Below are positions 7,105-14,601 of a DNA stretch of 32,071 nt, in pieces. A model generated the notes under the pieces. The model was not told the origin of the DNA, ran no database searches, and saw only the letters and a list, made by a program, of their open reading frames with translations. The first letter of the stretch is position 1; every line of letters begins with the position of its first letter. Location: assembly GCA_001778235.1 (NCBI GenBank), contig MFGJ01000001.1, positions 133,302 to 165,372 of the forward strand, written 5' to 3'. The translations under genes were made by a program, and so were the position numbers. This DNA comes from Candidatus Falkowbacteria bacterium RIFOXYC2_FULL_36_12. Its GTDB lineage: Bacteria > Patescibacteriota > Patescibacteriia > UBA11705.

Positions 7105-8484
7105 TTATCTAATATAACTAAGCGGATTTTTCTTAACACCATTGACCTGAACTTCAAAGTGAATATGGGTGCCGGTTGAAAACCCAGTTGAACCCATCAT
7201 TCCAAGTTGCTGACCTCGAGAAACCGACTGACCGACCTTGACACTAAAAGTCTGTAAATGGGCGTAAAGAGTGACTATACCACCGCCATGATCAACCAAA
7301 ACCATATTGCCATAACCATTGCCCCAACCAACACGCGTAACAACACCAGCTTCAGCGGCCAGAATAGGAGAATTATAATCACCATCAATATCTAAACCTG
7401 TATGACGCCAATTGAAATACTGGGTGATAACGCGCCAAGTTGTTGGCCAAGCCATTGAGCCAGCACCAGAAGAACTACCACGAGCCGTATCATAATCTGG
7501 CTGGAATATTTTGGTAATGCTAACATTTGGAGTTGTAGTGTAATTTGTTGACCTTGAGACAATTGATGAAACAGGCTTTTCTGCACCTGGTAAAATCAAT
7601 CCTTGACTAATAACAATACTACCATCATCTGAAAGATTGTTGTATTCAATTATTTTAGATGATTCAATACCATATTTCTTGGCGATACTTTGGATTGTAT
7701 CACCACTTACTACCTTGTGCTCAACGCCACTGACTGGAAGGATGTTTAATGTCATGCCCGGCTTGATAACACTATTGGCGGATAAACTATTGGCCCATAA
7801 AACTGTATTTATACTAATACCATAACCACTGGCAATGGTTGAAACTGTTTCGCCTGACTGTACGGTGTGAACAATAACTTTATTTCGTGTACCTGAAGCG
7901 ACTTGAAGATCAGTATCAACAATGTTTGATTTTAGAACGGCTGAACCACCGGCAGTAACGGCTGAAAAACCTTCAGCTAACTGTTCAGCAGACACTTGTC
8001 CTGAATCCAGCATAGTGGTTGTAGATGTAATTTGACTGGATTTATCCAAATAACTAAGGATTTTTTCATCTGGTGAAAAGTTGGCTTTTTCCTCAACGAT
8101 TTCATAGTCTGCAGCCTGATTTTGGAATAAGGCATAAACAACTGTTTTCTCACCAAAATTTTCTTCTCGTGTTTCTTGGGCATTGATATTGCCGACAAAG
8201 ACAAACATGCTCAAGGCGATGATTAAAAAATGCACTAAATATTTTTTGGTTAAGAAACCAGCTAATTTATTTCGGGCAGGACTGTAATAACCAAGTAATT
8301 TTTGTTTCGAATAAATGTAACTCTTGTAAATTGGTAGAAGCAAAAATCGTGCAAATTTGTTCAAAATATAAGAAAAACAACGGCCTGAAAATGTAAAAAA
8401 TCTTACAGGCTTTCTTTTAAGTAGTTTTAGGAAATTTATGAATTTTATTGCTTGTTTTACTGAAAATCTTTTTAGATTAAACAT
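7105..8484 (-). CDS. LysM-domain M23 (LytM-type) metallopeptidase
   Basis: Predicted cell-envelope peptidoglycan endopeptidase of 459 aa. A basic N-terminal region of about 80 residues precedes one membrane helix (about 83-100), so the rest is extracytoplasmic. Two LysM modules for glycan binding lie at about 205-249 (HTVQSGETVSTIASGYGIS) and 256-299 (HKVVSGDTIQSIAKKYGI). The M23 domain is at about 350-457, with the zinc ligands HTGLD (H361, D365) and HIHFE (H440, H442), and it ends in NPLSYIR. All catalytic positions appear intact. The long cytoplasmic-side basic N-terminus is unusual for the family. Start ATG at 8484 has no Shine-Dalgarno. It is transcribed divergently from nusB. Confidence 0.92.
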   Translation of the reverse strand: MFNLKRFSVKQAIKFINFLKLLKRKPVRFFTFSGRCFSYILNKFARFLLLPIYKSYIYSKQKLLGYYSPARNKLAGFLTKKYLVHFLIIALSMFVFVGNINAQETREENFGEKTVVYALFQNQAADYEIVEEKANFSPDEKILSYLDKSSQITSTTTMLDSGQVSAEQLAEGFSAVTAGGSAVLKSNIVDTDLQVASGTRNKVIVHTVQSGETVSTIASGYGISINTVLWANSLSANSVIKPGMTLNILPVSGVEHKVVSGDTIQSIAKKYGIESSKIIEYNNLSDDGSIVISQGLILPGAEKPVSSIVSRSTNYTTTPNVSITKIFQPDYDTARGSSSGAGSMAWPTTWRVITQYFNWRHTGLDIDGDYNSPILAAEAGVVTRVGWGNGYGNMVLVDHGGGIVTLYAHLQTFSVKVGQSVSRGQQLGMMGSTGFSTGTHIHFEVQVNGVKKNPLSYIR

Positions 8485-8572
8485 AGTTAAACACCATTAA
8501 ATGAAGATGTTACAGCAGAAAATATACCAAATTTTTGCTAACCTGTCAATTTAAATATTGCAAGGGAATTAC

Positions 8573-8601
8573 TTGCTAATCATTTACAAACAATGTATAA
8601 T
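8573..8601 (+). promoter_or_regulatory. Promoter of nusB
   Basis: TTGCTA at 8573-8578, a 17-nt spacer and TATAAT at 8596-8601, 45 nt upstream of the nusB start codon. Confidence 0.6.
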
Positions 8602-8645
8602 TCACAATGTTATAATAATTAATTGTAAAACTTTGAACATTCGTT

Positions 8646-9131
8646 ATGTCTAGCAGACACTTGGCAAGAACAATTGCTCTTCAAACACTATTTGAGTGGG
8701 ATTTCAAGAATAAACCAAAGGATAAATTGCCTGAGTTTATTGATTATAATTATCAAGAGTTTGTAACAAAAACAAGTGACCAGAGTTTTACAAAAAAAAT
8801 TGTAACCGGAGTAATAAAAAATATAAAAAAGATTGATGGCTATATAACCAAATATGCACCCGAATGGCCATTGGACCAAATTACCAATGTTGATAGAAAT
8901 ATTCTAAGAATTGGTATTTACGAATTAGTTTTTGACAAAGATATACCATCAAAAGTTGCAATAAACGAAGCGATTGAAATCGCCAAAACATTTGGTGGAG
9001 AATCTTCTGGAAAATTTGTAAATGGAGTACTTGGATCGATTTTCAAAGATCTTGGAGAAATGGAAAAAAGTGAAGACAAGGAAAAGGCGGTTAAGGATGA
9101 GAAAGAAAAACCTAAAACTAGTAGCAAGTAA
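8646..9131 (+). CDS. nusB: Transcription antitermination factor NusB
   Basis: All-helical RNA-binding protein that with NusE (S10) recognises boxA and supports rRNA antitermination. At 161 aa it has the family start [19 protein letters not shown] and the core [32 protein letters not shown]. The conserved [29 protein letters not shown] follows in two adjacent parts. A charged Lys/Glu-rich tail of about 22 residues extends beyond the normal end. The ATG at 8646 has no Shine-Dalgarno. A hairpin region and terminator separate it from rnc. Confidence 0.95.
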   Translation: MSSRHLARTIALQTLFEWDFKNKPKDKLPEFIDYNYQEFVTKTSDQSFTKKIVTGVIKNIKKIDGYITKYAPEWPLDQITNVDRNILRIGIYELVFDKDIPSKVAINEAIEIAKTFGGESSGKFVNGVLGSIFKDLGEMEKSEDKEKAVKDEKEKPKTSSK

Positions 9132-9148
9132 ATTTAAATACTAATATC

Positions 9149-9188
9149 GCAAGCAAAGCATAATAATCTGTTATTATTTTTTGCTTGC
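9149..9188 (+). other. Large hairpin between nusB and rnc
   Basis: GCAAGCAAA (9149-9157) pairs with TTTGCTTGC (9180-9188). The inner stem ATAATAA (9060s-numbered 9160-9166) pairs with TTATTAT (9171-9177), leaving a 4-nt loop. It has no T-run of its own and abuts the terminator-like hairpin at 9188-9220. It could be an RNA-processing site, and RNase III itself is encoded immediately downstream. Confidence 0.55.
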
Positions 9189-9220
9189 CACGTAATCTTC
9201 TTTAATTTACGTGGTTTGTT
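9188..9220 (+). terminator. Terminator-like hairpin downstream of nusB
   Basis: CCACGTAA (9188-9195) pairs with TTACGTGG (9207-9214), followed by TTTGTT. It is the second hairpin in the nusB-rnc gap. Confidence 0.5.
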
Positions 9221-9256
9221 CAAAAATCGCATCTTAAGGAAGATGTATTTTTTAAT

Positions 9257-9949
9257 ATGGAAAAAGATTTAATAAAATTTCAAAAGGGAATCAAAGTAAA
9301 ATTTGATAATGAAAATCTGTTACAACAGGCTTTTGTTCATCGGTCATATCTTAATGAACATAGAAATTTCCCCCTTGATCAAAACGAGAGATTGGAGTTT
9401 TTGGGTGATGCAGTGTTAGAATTAGTAGTGACAGAATATCTTTACTTGCAATACAATAATCCTGAAGGTGAGCTGACTAATTGGCGAGCCAGCTTGGTCA
9501 ACAGTAAAATGTTGTCAAAGATTGCCAATAAACTTAAAATTGACAAATACCTTTATCTAAGTAAAGGAGAACAAAAAGACACTGGCAAGGCAAGAAATTT
9601 TATTTTGGCCAATGCCGTTGAGGCATTGATTGGAGCAATTTATCTTGATCAAGGCTGGGAAACTGCAAAAATCTTTGTTGAGAATTTTATTTTAACTGAA
9701 CTACCTGAAATACTGGAAAAAAGATTATTTGTTGACCCAAAAACAAGGTTTCAAGAAATGGCTCAAGAAAAAGAGGGGATTACTCCGAATTATAAGGTGG
9801 TAGAAGAATCAGGACCGGATCATGAAAAAACATTCAAGGTTGGTGTGTATCTAGAAAAAGTGTTAGTGGCAGAAGGTGATGGATCAAGTAAACAAGAAGC
9901 TCAAGAAGATGCGGCTCGCAATGCACTTGAAATTAAGAATTGGGTGTGA
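9257..9949 (+). CDS. rnc: Ribonuclease III
   Basis: Double-strand-specific endoribonuclease for rRNA and mRNA processing, 230 aa. The catalytic domain has the signature NERLEFLGDAVLEL (E47, D51) and the second metal-site segment ILANAVEALIGAIYLD (E122). In that segment Asn119 stands where E. coli has Asp114, a substitution also common in other bacteria as far as I recall. The double-stranded RNA-binding domain covers about 158-228 (DPKTRFQEMAQE ... GDGSSKQEAQEDAARNAL). The ATG at 9257 follows a poly-T stretch. A purine run (AAGGAAGA) lies about 9-16 nt upstream of that, too far for an ideal Shine-Dalgarno. A tRNA-Arg gene follows about 80 nt downstream. Confidence 0.96.
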   Translation: MEKDLIKFQKGIKVKFDNENLLQQAFVHRSYLNEHRNFPLDQNERLEFLGDAVLELVVTEYLYLQYNNPEGELTNWRASLVNSKMLSKIANKLKIDKYLYLSKGEQKDTGKARNFILANAVEALIGAIYLDQGWETAKIFVENFILTELPEILEKRLFVDPKTRFQEMAQEKEGITPNYKVVEESGPDHEKTFKVGVYLEKVLVAEGDGSSKQEAQEDAARNALEIKNWV

Positions 9950-10025
9950 TAGTGTGAAATGGTGAAAGATTGAAATATTGGGATATGTTGGAAATATGTT
10001 GAAAATAGGGATAAAATAAAACATA
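9950..10025 (+). repeat. Degenerate GAAATATTG-type low-complexity repeat
   Basis: Imperfect recurrences of phrases such as 'gaaatattg', 'gttgaaaata' and 'atagtgtgaaat'. Similar text fills about 16095-16160, 16630-16690 and 30690-30850, always intergenic. I see no gene in it. Confidence 0.45.
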
Positions 10026-10032
10026 ATATTTT

Positions 10033-10108
10033 GCAGCCGTAGCTCAACGGATAGAGCATTTGGCTTCGGACCAAAGGGTTGGGGGTTCAAGTCCCTCCGG
10101 CTGCACCA
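10033..10108 (+). tRNA. tRNA-Arg(UCG)
   Basis: A complete 76-nt cloverleaf with acceptor GCAGCCG/CGGCTGC, D-arm GCTC/GAGC, anticodon stem TTTGG/CCAAA with loop CTTCGGA (anticodon TCG, reads CGN/CGA), T-arm loop TTCAAGT, and an encoded CCA. The last eight nucleotides are also the left arm of a long downstream inverted repeat. Confidence 0.96.
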
Positions 10109-10150
10109 GAGATGTGTTGTTAATTGATTGACCACGCATCTCTGGTGCAG
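10101..10150 (+). other. 17-bp hairpin starting inside the tRNA-Arg 3' end
   Basis: CTGCACCAGAGATG at 10101-10114 is perfectly complementary to CATCTCTGGTGCAG at 10137-10150, and three more pairs (one G-U) extend the stem. The left arm includes the tRNA acceptor end and CCA. There is no T-run after it, so it is not a normal terminator. It competes directly with the acceptor stem in the precursor. Confidence 0.75.
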
Positions 10151-10163
10151 AAAATAAAAATCG
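10145..10163 (+). repeat. 19-nt direct repeat, copy 1
   Basis: GTGCAGAAAATAAAAATCG, identical to 10767-10785. The copies are 622 nt apart and bracket the orphan gene and the tRNA-like remnant. Confidence 0.8.
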
Positions 10164-10289
10164 GGAAAGATAGGGTGATAAGTCGGTAATATTTTACGCT
10201 ATGTAATTTGTCAAAATTTTAATACCAAAAATTTTTATTTAAATATTAGTGTACTTTTGATTCACCGCTCAACAAGGAAGGGTCTCGCC

Positions 10290-10583
10290 ATGGACCTTGA
10301 GGATATCAAATCAGTAGTTCTTAATGCCCTCAAACTCGAAATCAGCAAAATGATGGCAATATTAAACAAAATTGATGATCACTTTGACAGCATTAATGTG
10401 AATTTTGATAGGATGGACCAAATGCTAAATAGAACTAAGAATGCTCTTGATCGAAGACGTATTGCTAATGATGTAGCATTTATTAGGCGTAGCCTTGAAG
10501 ATCAGATGGTCAATCATCCACAAAAACGGAACCCATTTGATAATGGCGGAATTACCGGTAGCAGAGCGGATTATGATTCATAA
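10290..10583 (+). CDS. Orphan small coiled-coil protein
   Basis: A 97-aa protein with no recognised family. The first 70 residues are heptad-like helix (LEDIKSVVLNALKLEISKMM, then MAILNKIDDHFDSI), and a polar, probably disordered tail ends in SRADYDS. I chose ATG 10290 because a strong Shine-Dalgarno (AAGGAAGG, 10274-10281) sits just upstream, whereas an in-frame TTG at 10257 has none. This ribosome binding site contrasts with the SD-less core genes. The gene lies between tRNA-Arg and a decayed tRNA-Arg-like sequence, bracketed by a 19-nt direct repeat, and has its own terminator, as expected for a small inserted cassette. Function unknown. Confidence 0.65.
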   Translation: MDLEDIKSVVLNALKLEISKMMAILNKIDDHFDSINVNFDRMDQMLNRTKNALDRRRIANDVAFIRRSLEDQMVNHPQKRNPFDNGGITGSRADYDS

Positions 10584-10599
10584 ATTGTCTCGAGAACCT

Positions 10600-10624
10600 A
10601 GACAGGATAATTTCTGTCTTTTTT
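10600..10624 (+). terminator. Terminator of the orphan gene
   Basis: AGACAG (10600-10605) pairs with CTGTCT (10614-10619) and runs into TTTTTT. Confidence 0.7.
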
Positions 10625-10678
10625 CATTCTTAATTTAATTTATTTTATACCCTATACAATACTACTGCATTTGACCTA

Positions 10679-10754
10679 GCGCCTTTGTGGTTAAATGGAT
10701 AGTATGTAGGTTTCAGGAATCTATAATTTAGAGTTTAATGTCTCCGACTTCGCA
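10679..10754 (+). pseudogene. Decayed tRNA-Arg-like remnant
   Basis: Aligned by eye with tRNA-Arg(UCG) at 10033, it keeps the D-arm core GGATAG, an anticodon arm with stem TAGGT/ATCTA and loop TTCAGGA, a T-arm-like GAGTTTAATGTCTC, and CTCCGACT..GCA matching CTCCGGCTGCA. The acceptor strands no longer pair and the T-stem is broken, so it is unlikely to be functional. As at the intact tRNA, it is followed by a hairpin and then the 19-nt repeat GTGCAGAAAATAAAAATCG. I infer a duplicated tRNA 3' locus. A chance tRNA-like sequence is the alternative. Confidence 0.5.
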
Positions 10755-10766
10755 ATTCATCGAGAA

Positions 10767-10785
10767 GTGCAGAAAATAAAAATCG
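10767..10785 (+). repeat. 19-nt direct repeat, copy 2
   Basis: Exact second copy of 10145-10163, located directly after the hairpin ACTTC (10747-10751) / GAAGT (10764-10768) that follows the tRNA remnant. Confidence 0.8.
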
Positions 10786-10806
10786 ACATGAAAGTGTCGT
10801 TTTTTT
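10784..10806 (+). terminator. Intrinsic terminator
   Basis: CGACA (10784-10788) pairs with TGTCG (10795-10799), followed by seven T. It faces the tRNA-Ala gene on the other strand, and the upstream A-rich tract gives it weak bidirectional character. Confidence 0.65.
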
Positions 10807-10819
10807 ATTGAAATAAATT

Positions 10820-10896
<77 letters not shown>

Positions 10897-10979
10897 TTAC
10901 AAGAGAAACGAGTAAAGCAAGTACAGCGAGTAAAGTCAGTCTTGATTAGCGGTTTGCTTCGACCTCGGAGAAAGTTGAG

Positions 10980-11055
10980 TGGTGGGTCGTGCGGGACTTG
11001 AACCCACAACCAATTGCTTAAGAGGCAACTGCTCTACCGATTGAGCTAACGACCC
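10980..11055 (-). tRNA. tRNA-Lys(CUU)
   Basis: Minus strand: acceptor GGGTCGT/ACGACCC, anticodon stem GTTGC/GCAAT with loop CTCTTAA (anticodon CTT), T-loop TTCAAGT, discriminator A and encoded CCA; 76 nt. It is first in the unit with tRNA-Ala, 83 nt upstream of it. Confidence 0.96.
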
Positions 11056-11118
11056 GAAATAGTATATGAAAGCCTAATATAATAATCCGCAACAAAATTT
11101 TTTATAAAATATAAGTAT

Positions 11119-11147
11119 ATACTAGCTAAAAACAGGTATTTTGTCAA
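11119..11147 (-). promoter_or_regulatory. Promoter of the tRNA-Lys/tRNA-Ala unit
   Basis: On the minus strand TTGACA (plus 11142-11147), a 17-nt spacer and TAGTAT (plus 11119-11124), about 60 nt upstream of tRNA-Lys. Confidence 0.6.
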
Positions 11148-11226
11148 TCTAACAATAAAGTCAAAACTTATACACATTACCTGATTGCTCCAAAAAGCCA
11201 GTTGAATTAATATTATAATTAAGTAT

Positions 11227-11844
11227 ATGCAACATTTTGTAACAATTTCTGGCAATATTGGTGCGGGAAAAACAAACTTATCTAAAATTCTATCAGAAAA
11301 GCTAAACTGGTCTCTAGCTCCTGAACCGGTTGATGAAAATCCATATTTGAAAAACTTTTATCAAGACATGAAGAAGTGGGCGTTTCATTCTCAAGTTTTT
11401 TATTTAAGCAAAATGGTAGAATACCACCACTCTCTTAGCAAAAGAGAAGTTTCGTCAATTCAAGATAGAAGCGTATATGAAAATGCTGAAATTTTTGCCA
11501 AAAATTTATATAACCAAGGACAAATGTCTTTTGATGAGTGGGAAACCTATCAATTGCTTTATAAATCTTTGCTTTTACGAGCGAATCCACCTGATTTATT
11601 AATATATCTAAAGGCAACACCAGAATTCTTGATGGAACGAATTCAGGAAAGAAGCCGTGAAGCTGAAAGGAATATTTCATTCCAATATATTCAACAATTA
11701 AATACTCTATACAATGATTGGATTATCAATTTTACACTTTGCCCAATATTAATACTTGATCTTGCTGGTACTGATTTCAAAAATAGACCTAAAGAACAAG
11801 ATGAAATTGTTGAAAAAATGTTTAGCGTGATTAAAAACAGCTAA
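11227..11844 (+). CDS. Deoxynucleoside kinase (dNK/dCK-dGK family)
   Basis: Predicted salvage kinase phosphorylating deoxynucleosides to dNMPs, 205 aa, the usual length for bacterial dAK/dGK proteins. The P-loop is GNIGAGKT (residues 9-16). Next come the substrate-site EPV (33-35), the DRS motif in QDRSVYENAEIFAKN (D80-S82), and the LID region ERIQERSREAER. Exact base specificity cannot be read. Salvage fits an organism with little de novo nucleotide synthesis, which is typical of Patescibacteria. A TATAAT at 11214-11219 ends 7 nt before the ATG, with no good -35. If it is the real promoter, the mRNA would be essentially leaderless. Confidence 0.88.
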   Translation: MQHFVTISGNIGAGKTNLSKILSEKLNWSLAPEPVDENPYLKNFYQDMKKWAFHSQVFYLSKMVEYHHSLSKREVSSIQDRSVYENAEIFAKNLYNQGQMSFDEWETYQLLYKSLLLRANPPDLLIYLKATPEFLMERIQERSREAERNISFQYIQQLNTLYNDWIINFTLCPILILDLAGTDFKNRPKEQDEIVEKMFSVIKNS

Positions 11845-11932
11845 TTTTACTAAAAATTATATAGTTCGTATATAATTTTTTTTTATGTTAAAGATATGCT
11901 AAAATAAAGATACTAAAAATAACTTATTTTTT

Positions 11933-13540
11933 ATGAAATTTGAAGACATAAAACAAATAAAAGAAAAAACTGAACGAACGATTCACACAAAAAGTGAAAA
12001 TAGTAATCTTTTTCTTAATATTTTTATTGTTTTTTTGATTATTTTTTCTGTTTCACTGGCACTACGAATAACTTATGACATGATTGTAGAGAAAAAAAGC
12101 TTTAAGGAAATCTTATTAATTAATTCAGCAGAGGCTGCTGAACTTGAAAACCAGGCTCAACTGGTGATGCAGTCACATACACATGTCAACATCAGGCCAA
12201 ATACTGGATTTACTTTCACTCTGAAATATTTAAATACTGGGACATCAACCTGGACTAAACAAAATGTTTATTTAAAATCTTTAACAACTGCTTTAAAATT
12301 TCGGCATACTTTTTGGCCAGATCCATTTTTACCAGCTCAATTAAAAGAATCGACTGTGGCACCTGGGGAATACGGGACATTTGTTTTTGCCCTTGATTCG
12401 CCAACTAATCTAAATAATAACTATTCAGGAGATTTTGTTTTGGTAAATGATAATGTAATGATACAAGGGGGGAAAGCAACGGTAACAATGCAAGTGGTTG
12501 AAAATCCAGAAAATATTGTAACTGAACCGGAAACCACACCAGAATCAAATGAAAACAATAATGATTCAAATCAGATACAGGCTTGCACCTTGAATTTCCG
12601 AATATCCAGCCTAATTGATGGCAGTGCTAATCCGGTTGACAATCAATCATGCGTGACATCATTTAATTTACCTCAAGATGGACCATTGATTAGGGTTGGA
12701 CTGTTTTATACTAACGAAATTATAACTGTAAAAAATACCAAAGAATGGAAAGTGTTTGATGCTAATGATATTTTGCTTGATACAGTGCCGGCAAATGTTG
12801 AAAGAAGTTTTTTCTTTAATGATGAAGCAAAGCTTTATTCGTTTGACACGGCAACACAGACCATCAGAACTGACAAATATTTACAATTGAAAAATTCAAA
12901 TGATGGAATGTATACCATTACAAGCTACCATAATATCCCAAGTCCTGGATCAAATATTGATTATAATGATTTTATTGGTGACCTAGAAATCCGCTATAAC
13001 AGTTCAAAAGATAGAACATGGGTGATAGAAACATTGCCAATGGAAACTTATTTGAAAGGAATCCAGGAAACAACAAATTATGACCCAATTGAATATTTGA
13101 AAACAATGTCTGTTGCGGCCAGAACCTATGCCATGTATCACTATGACAGAAATACAAAACATGCTGACGAATATTTTCAGGTTGACTCAAAATATGACCA
13201 AGTTTATAAAGGCTATGTATCAATGCAAATTTTCCCTCGAATTGGAGAAGCGGTAGACCTAACCACAGGAATTGTTGGGACATACGAAGATAAAATAATT
13301 GTAGCACCATATTTTTCATGGAGTGATGGTCGGACACGAAGTTATGCCGAGGTTTGGACTTATGATGTACCTTATTTAATTTCAGTACCGACACCTTACA
13401 CTGAAGGACGAACATTATTTGGACATGGTGTAGGAATTGATGCAACCGATGCATTAAATAGAGCGCGACATGATGGTTCGACCTTTGATCAATTGCTAAA
13501 ATATTATTATACTGGAATAAGTTTGGAAAAAATTTATTAG
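11933..13540 (+). CDS. SpoIID/LytB-domain protein with NBR1-like Ig domain
   Basis: A 535-aa envelope protein. One N-terminal membrane helix (about 26-45) precedes an Ig-like region at about 75-190 (NIRPNTGFTFTLKYLNTGTSTWT, read in two parts, then VAPGEYGTFVFALDSP), resembling the NBR1-type Ig-like domain. An Asn/Glu-rich linker follows at about 190-215, then a SpoIID/LytB domain at about 335-510 (LPMETYLKGIQE, LKTMSVAARTYAMYH, FGHGVGID). SpoIID relatives are lytic transglycosylases or amidase enhancers acting on peptidoglycan. Catalytic competence here is not certain, although the Glu in LPMETYLKGIQE is in the expected place. This fusion is characteristic of Patescibacteria in my experience. 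It works in the same compartment as the M23 protein. Confidence 0.86.
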   Translation: MKFEDIKQIKEKTERTIHTKSENSNLFLNIFIVFLIIFSVSLALRITYDMIVEKKSFKEILLINSAEAAELENQAQLVMQSHTHVNIRPNTGFTFTLKYLNTGTSTWTKQNVYLKSLTTALKFRHTFWPDPFLPAQLKESTVAPGEYGTFVFALDSPTNLNNNYSGDFVLVNDNVMIQGGKATVTMQVVENPENIVTEPETTPESNENNNDSNQIQACTLNFRISSLIDGSANPVDNQSCVTSFNLPQDGPLIRVGLFYTNEIITVKNTKEWKVFDANDILLDTVPANVERSFFFNDEAKLYSFDTATQTIRTDKYLQLKNSNDGMYTITSYHNIPSPGSNIDYNDFIGDLEIRYNSSKDRTWVIETLPMETYLKGIQETTNYDPIEYLKTMSVAARTYAMYHYDRNTKHADEYFQVDSKYDQVYKGYVSMQIFPRIGEAVDLTTGIVGTYEDKIIVAPYFSWSDGRTRSYAEVWTYDVPYLISVPTPYTEGRTLFGHGVGIDATDALNRARHDGSTFDQLLKYYYTGISLEKIY

Positions 13541-13545
13541 TGTTT

Positions 13546-13565
13546 AGCTGTCAAAACAGACAGCT
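13546..13565 (+). other. Hairpin upstream of the small orphan gene
   Basis: AGCTGTC (13546-13552) pairs with GACAGCT (13559-13565), with a 6-nt loop. There is no T-run. It lies 5 nt after the SpoIID-gene stop and 36 nt before the chosen start at 13602, so it could be an mRNA-processing or stabilising element. Confidence 0.5.
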
Positions 13566-13601
13566 GGAGTTGTGAAAATCCATCAATGGGCAGGAGGGGT
13601 A

Positions 13602-13868
13602 ATGGGTCTGTCACTTCGAAATGTAATGATTATTCAATCAAGAGGAAGTGATGTTCGGTCTGAAGTTTATTCAAGAAATCAACAAACAGGAAAAGTTGCC
13701 GGAGCGATAAATCTTTACAATGATGAATTTTTTCATTGTTGTTTGGTGTCAACGCCAGAAATGTTTGATTCAGATGGAGAGGCAATAAATAAAATGAATG
13801 AAATTATTGAGTGGGCAAAAACAATTGACCTCGAAGCGGAAGCAAGAGCCATCGCTGATAGATGTTAA
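13602..13868 (+). CDS. Orphan small protein, unknown function
   Basis: An 88-aa protein I do not recognise. It has short beta-like strands (NVMIIQSRG, GAINLYNDEFFHCCLV) followed by a helical acidic C-terminus (EAINKMNEIIEWAKTIDLEAEARA). I chose ATG 13602 because AGGAGG at 13592-13597 lies just upstream. An in-frame GTG at 13572 would add ten residues and has only GGAG 2 nt before it. The strong Shine-Dalgarno sets it apart from the SpoIID gene 61 nt upstream. It is probably co-transcribed with that gene, since no promoter stands out, and it ends at a bidirectional terminator. Confidence 0.6.
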   Translation: MGLSLRNVMIIQSRGSDVRSEVYSRNQQTGKVAGAINLYNDEFFHCCLVSTPEMFDSDGEAINKMNEIIEWAKTIDLEAEARAIADRC

Positions 13869-13880
13869 AAATTTGCAAAC

Positions 13881-13910
13881 AAAAAATACTTTGAATCAAA
13901 GTATTTTTTT
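13881..13910. terminator. Bidirectional terminator
   Basis: ATACTTTG / CAAAGTAT stem with a 3-nt loop, six A before and seven T after. It serves the orphan gene (+) and the PH-domain gene (-), which converge here. Confidence 0.85.
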
Positions 13911-13919
13911 ATTGTAAAC

Positions 13920-14465
13920 CTAATCAATGTTTTCGGATGTTTTCGGGCCATATTGAGAAACAATATTGCTAATAGTTCGGGTTACTTCTTCAGCATTTGG
14001 AATTTGCTTGAAAACAAATCGTTGTTCTTCGCCCGCAGTTTGGATGTGAACATCACCATAATTTAGAATGGTGGGGAGAAACCCTTTGACATCAGAAGTA
14101 ATATCCTGCATACGACCCAAATCTTTTTCACTCATTTCACGGGCAAATAAACCTTTTTGTTCAATATTGATTATTCTCAAATTCGTAACAATCCAAACAT
14201 CAAGATAATAATCAATAAAATTGGTAAAGGCGAATAGAATAATAAATAAGGCGTAGATGCTATTCAGCAGAAAATAAATTGCCCTGAACGCGGGTATTTC
14301 CAAATATGCATAACCACGAGCAAATAAAAGATAAAAAATTATAGGGATGAGAGCAATAAACAATGACAGTAAAATAATTTTCACAACAGTAATCCAATGC
14401 CGTCTGAAAAAAAGCAAGACTTTTTCATTGTCTTTTTGGTTAGGAATGTGAGTACGAGTATACAT
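13920..14465 (-). CDS. Bacterial PH-domain (bPH2/DUF304-type) membrane protein
   Basis: A 181-aa protein with two hydrophobic helices (about 25-48 and 62-85) followed by a PH-like beta region: DVWIVTNLRIINIEQKGLF, MQDITSDVKGFLPTILNYGDV, then VHIQTAG. That is the characteristic bPH2 pattern. Such domains sit at the cytoplasmic membrane, with function mostly unknown. The ATG at 14465 has no Shine-Dalgarno. It is the last gene of the minus-strand unit ruvB - small membrane protein - this gene, separated from the small gene by a 7-bp tandem repeat tract. Confidence 0.82.
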   Translation of the reverse strand: MYTRTHIPNQKDNEKVLLFFRRHWITVVKIILLSLFIALIPIIFYLLFARGYAYLEIPAFRAIYFLLNSIYALFIILFAFTNFIDYYLDVWIVTNLRIINIEQKGLFAREMSEKDLGRMQDITSDVKGFLPTILNYGDVHIQTAGEEQRFVFKQIPNAEEVTRTISNIVSQYGPKTSENID

Positions 14466-14482
14466 AGGATACTAGAGACTGG

Positions 14483-14550
14483 AGATTAAAGATTAAAGAT
14501 TAAAGATTAGAGATTAGAGATTGAAGATTAAAGATTAGAGATTAGAGAGA
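14483..14550. repeat. Heptamer tandem repeat (AGATTAA/AGATTAG)
   Basis: Nearly ten copies in a row of AGATTAA or AGATTAG, with one AGATTGA, in strict 7-nt phase. The same heptamers reappear in a shorter tract at 15948-15980. It lies between two genes of the minus-strand unit and is not coding. Confidence 0.9.
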
Positions 14551-14601
14551 AGTGAACAGAGAATGGTGGTGAGTGGAGATAGTGATTGGTGATGATTTTT
14601 T

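Noticed and set aside
9884-10135. Minus-strand frame with residues such as RRDLNPQPFGPKPNALSVEL
   Set aside because: It is the antisense of tRNA-Arg, a classic false protein found wherever tRNA genes are translated in the wrong strand.
10679-10754. Functional tRNA-Leu with anticodon CAG
   Set aside because: The anticodon loop would read CAG, but the acceptor strands do not pair, the T-stem is broken and the long variable arm of tRNA-Leu is absent.
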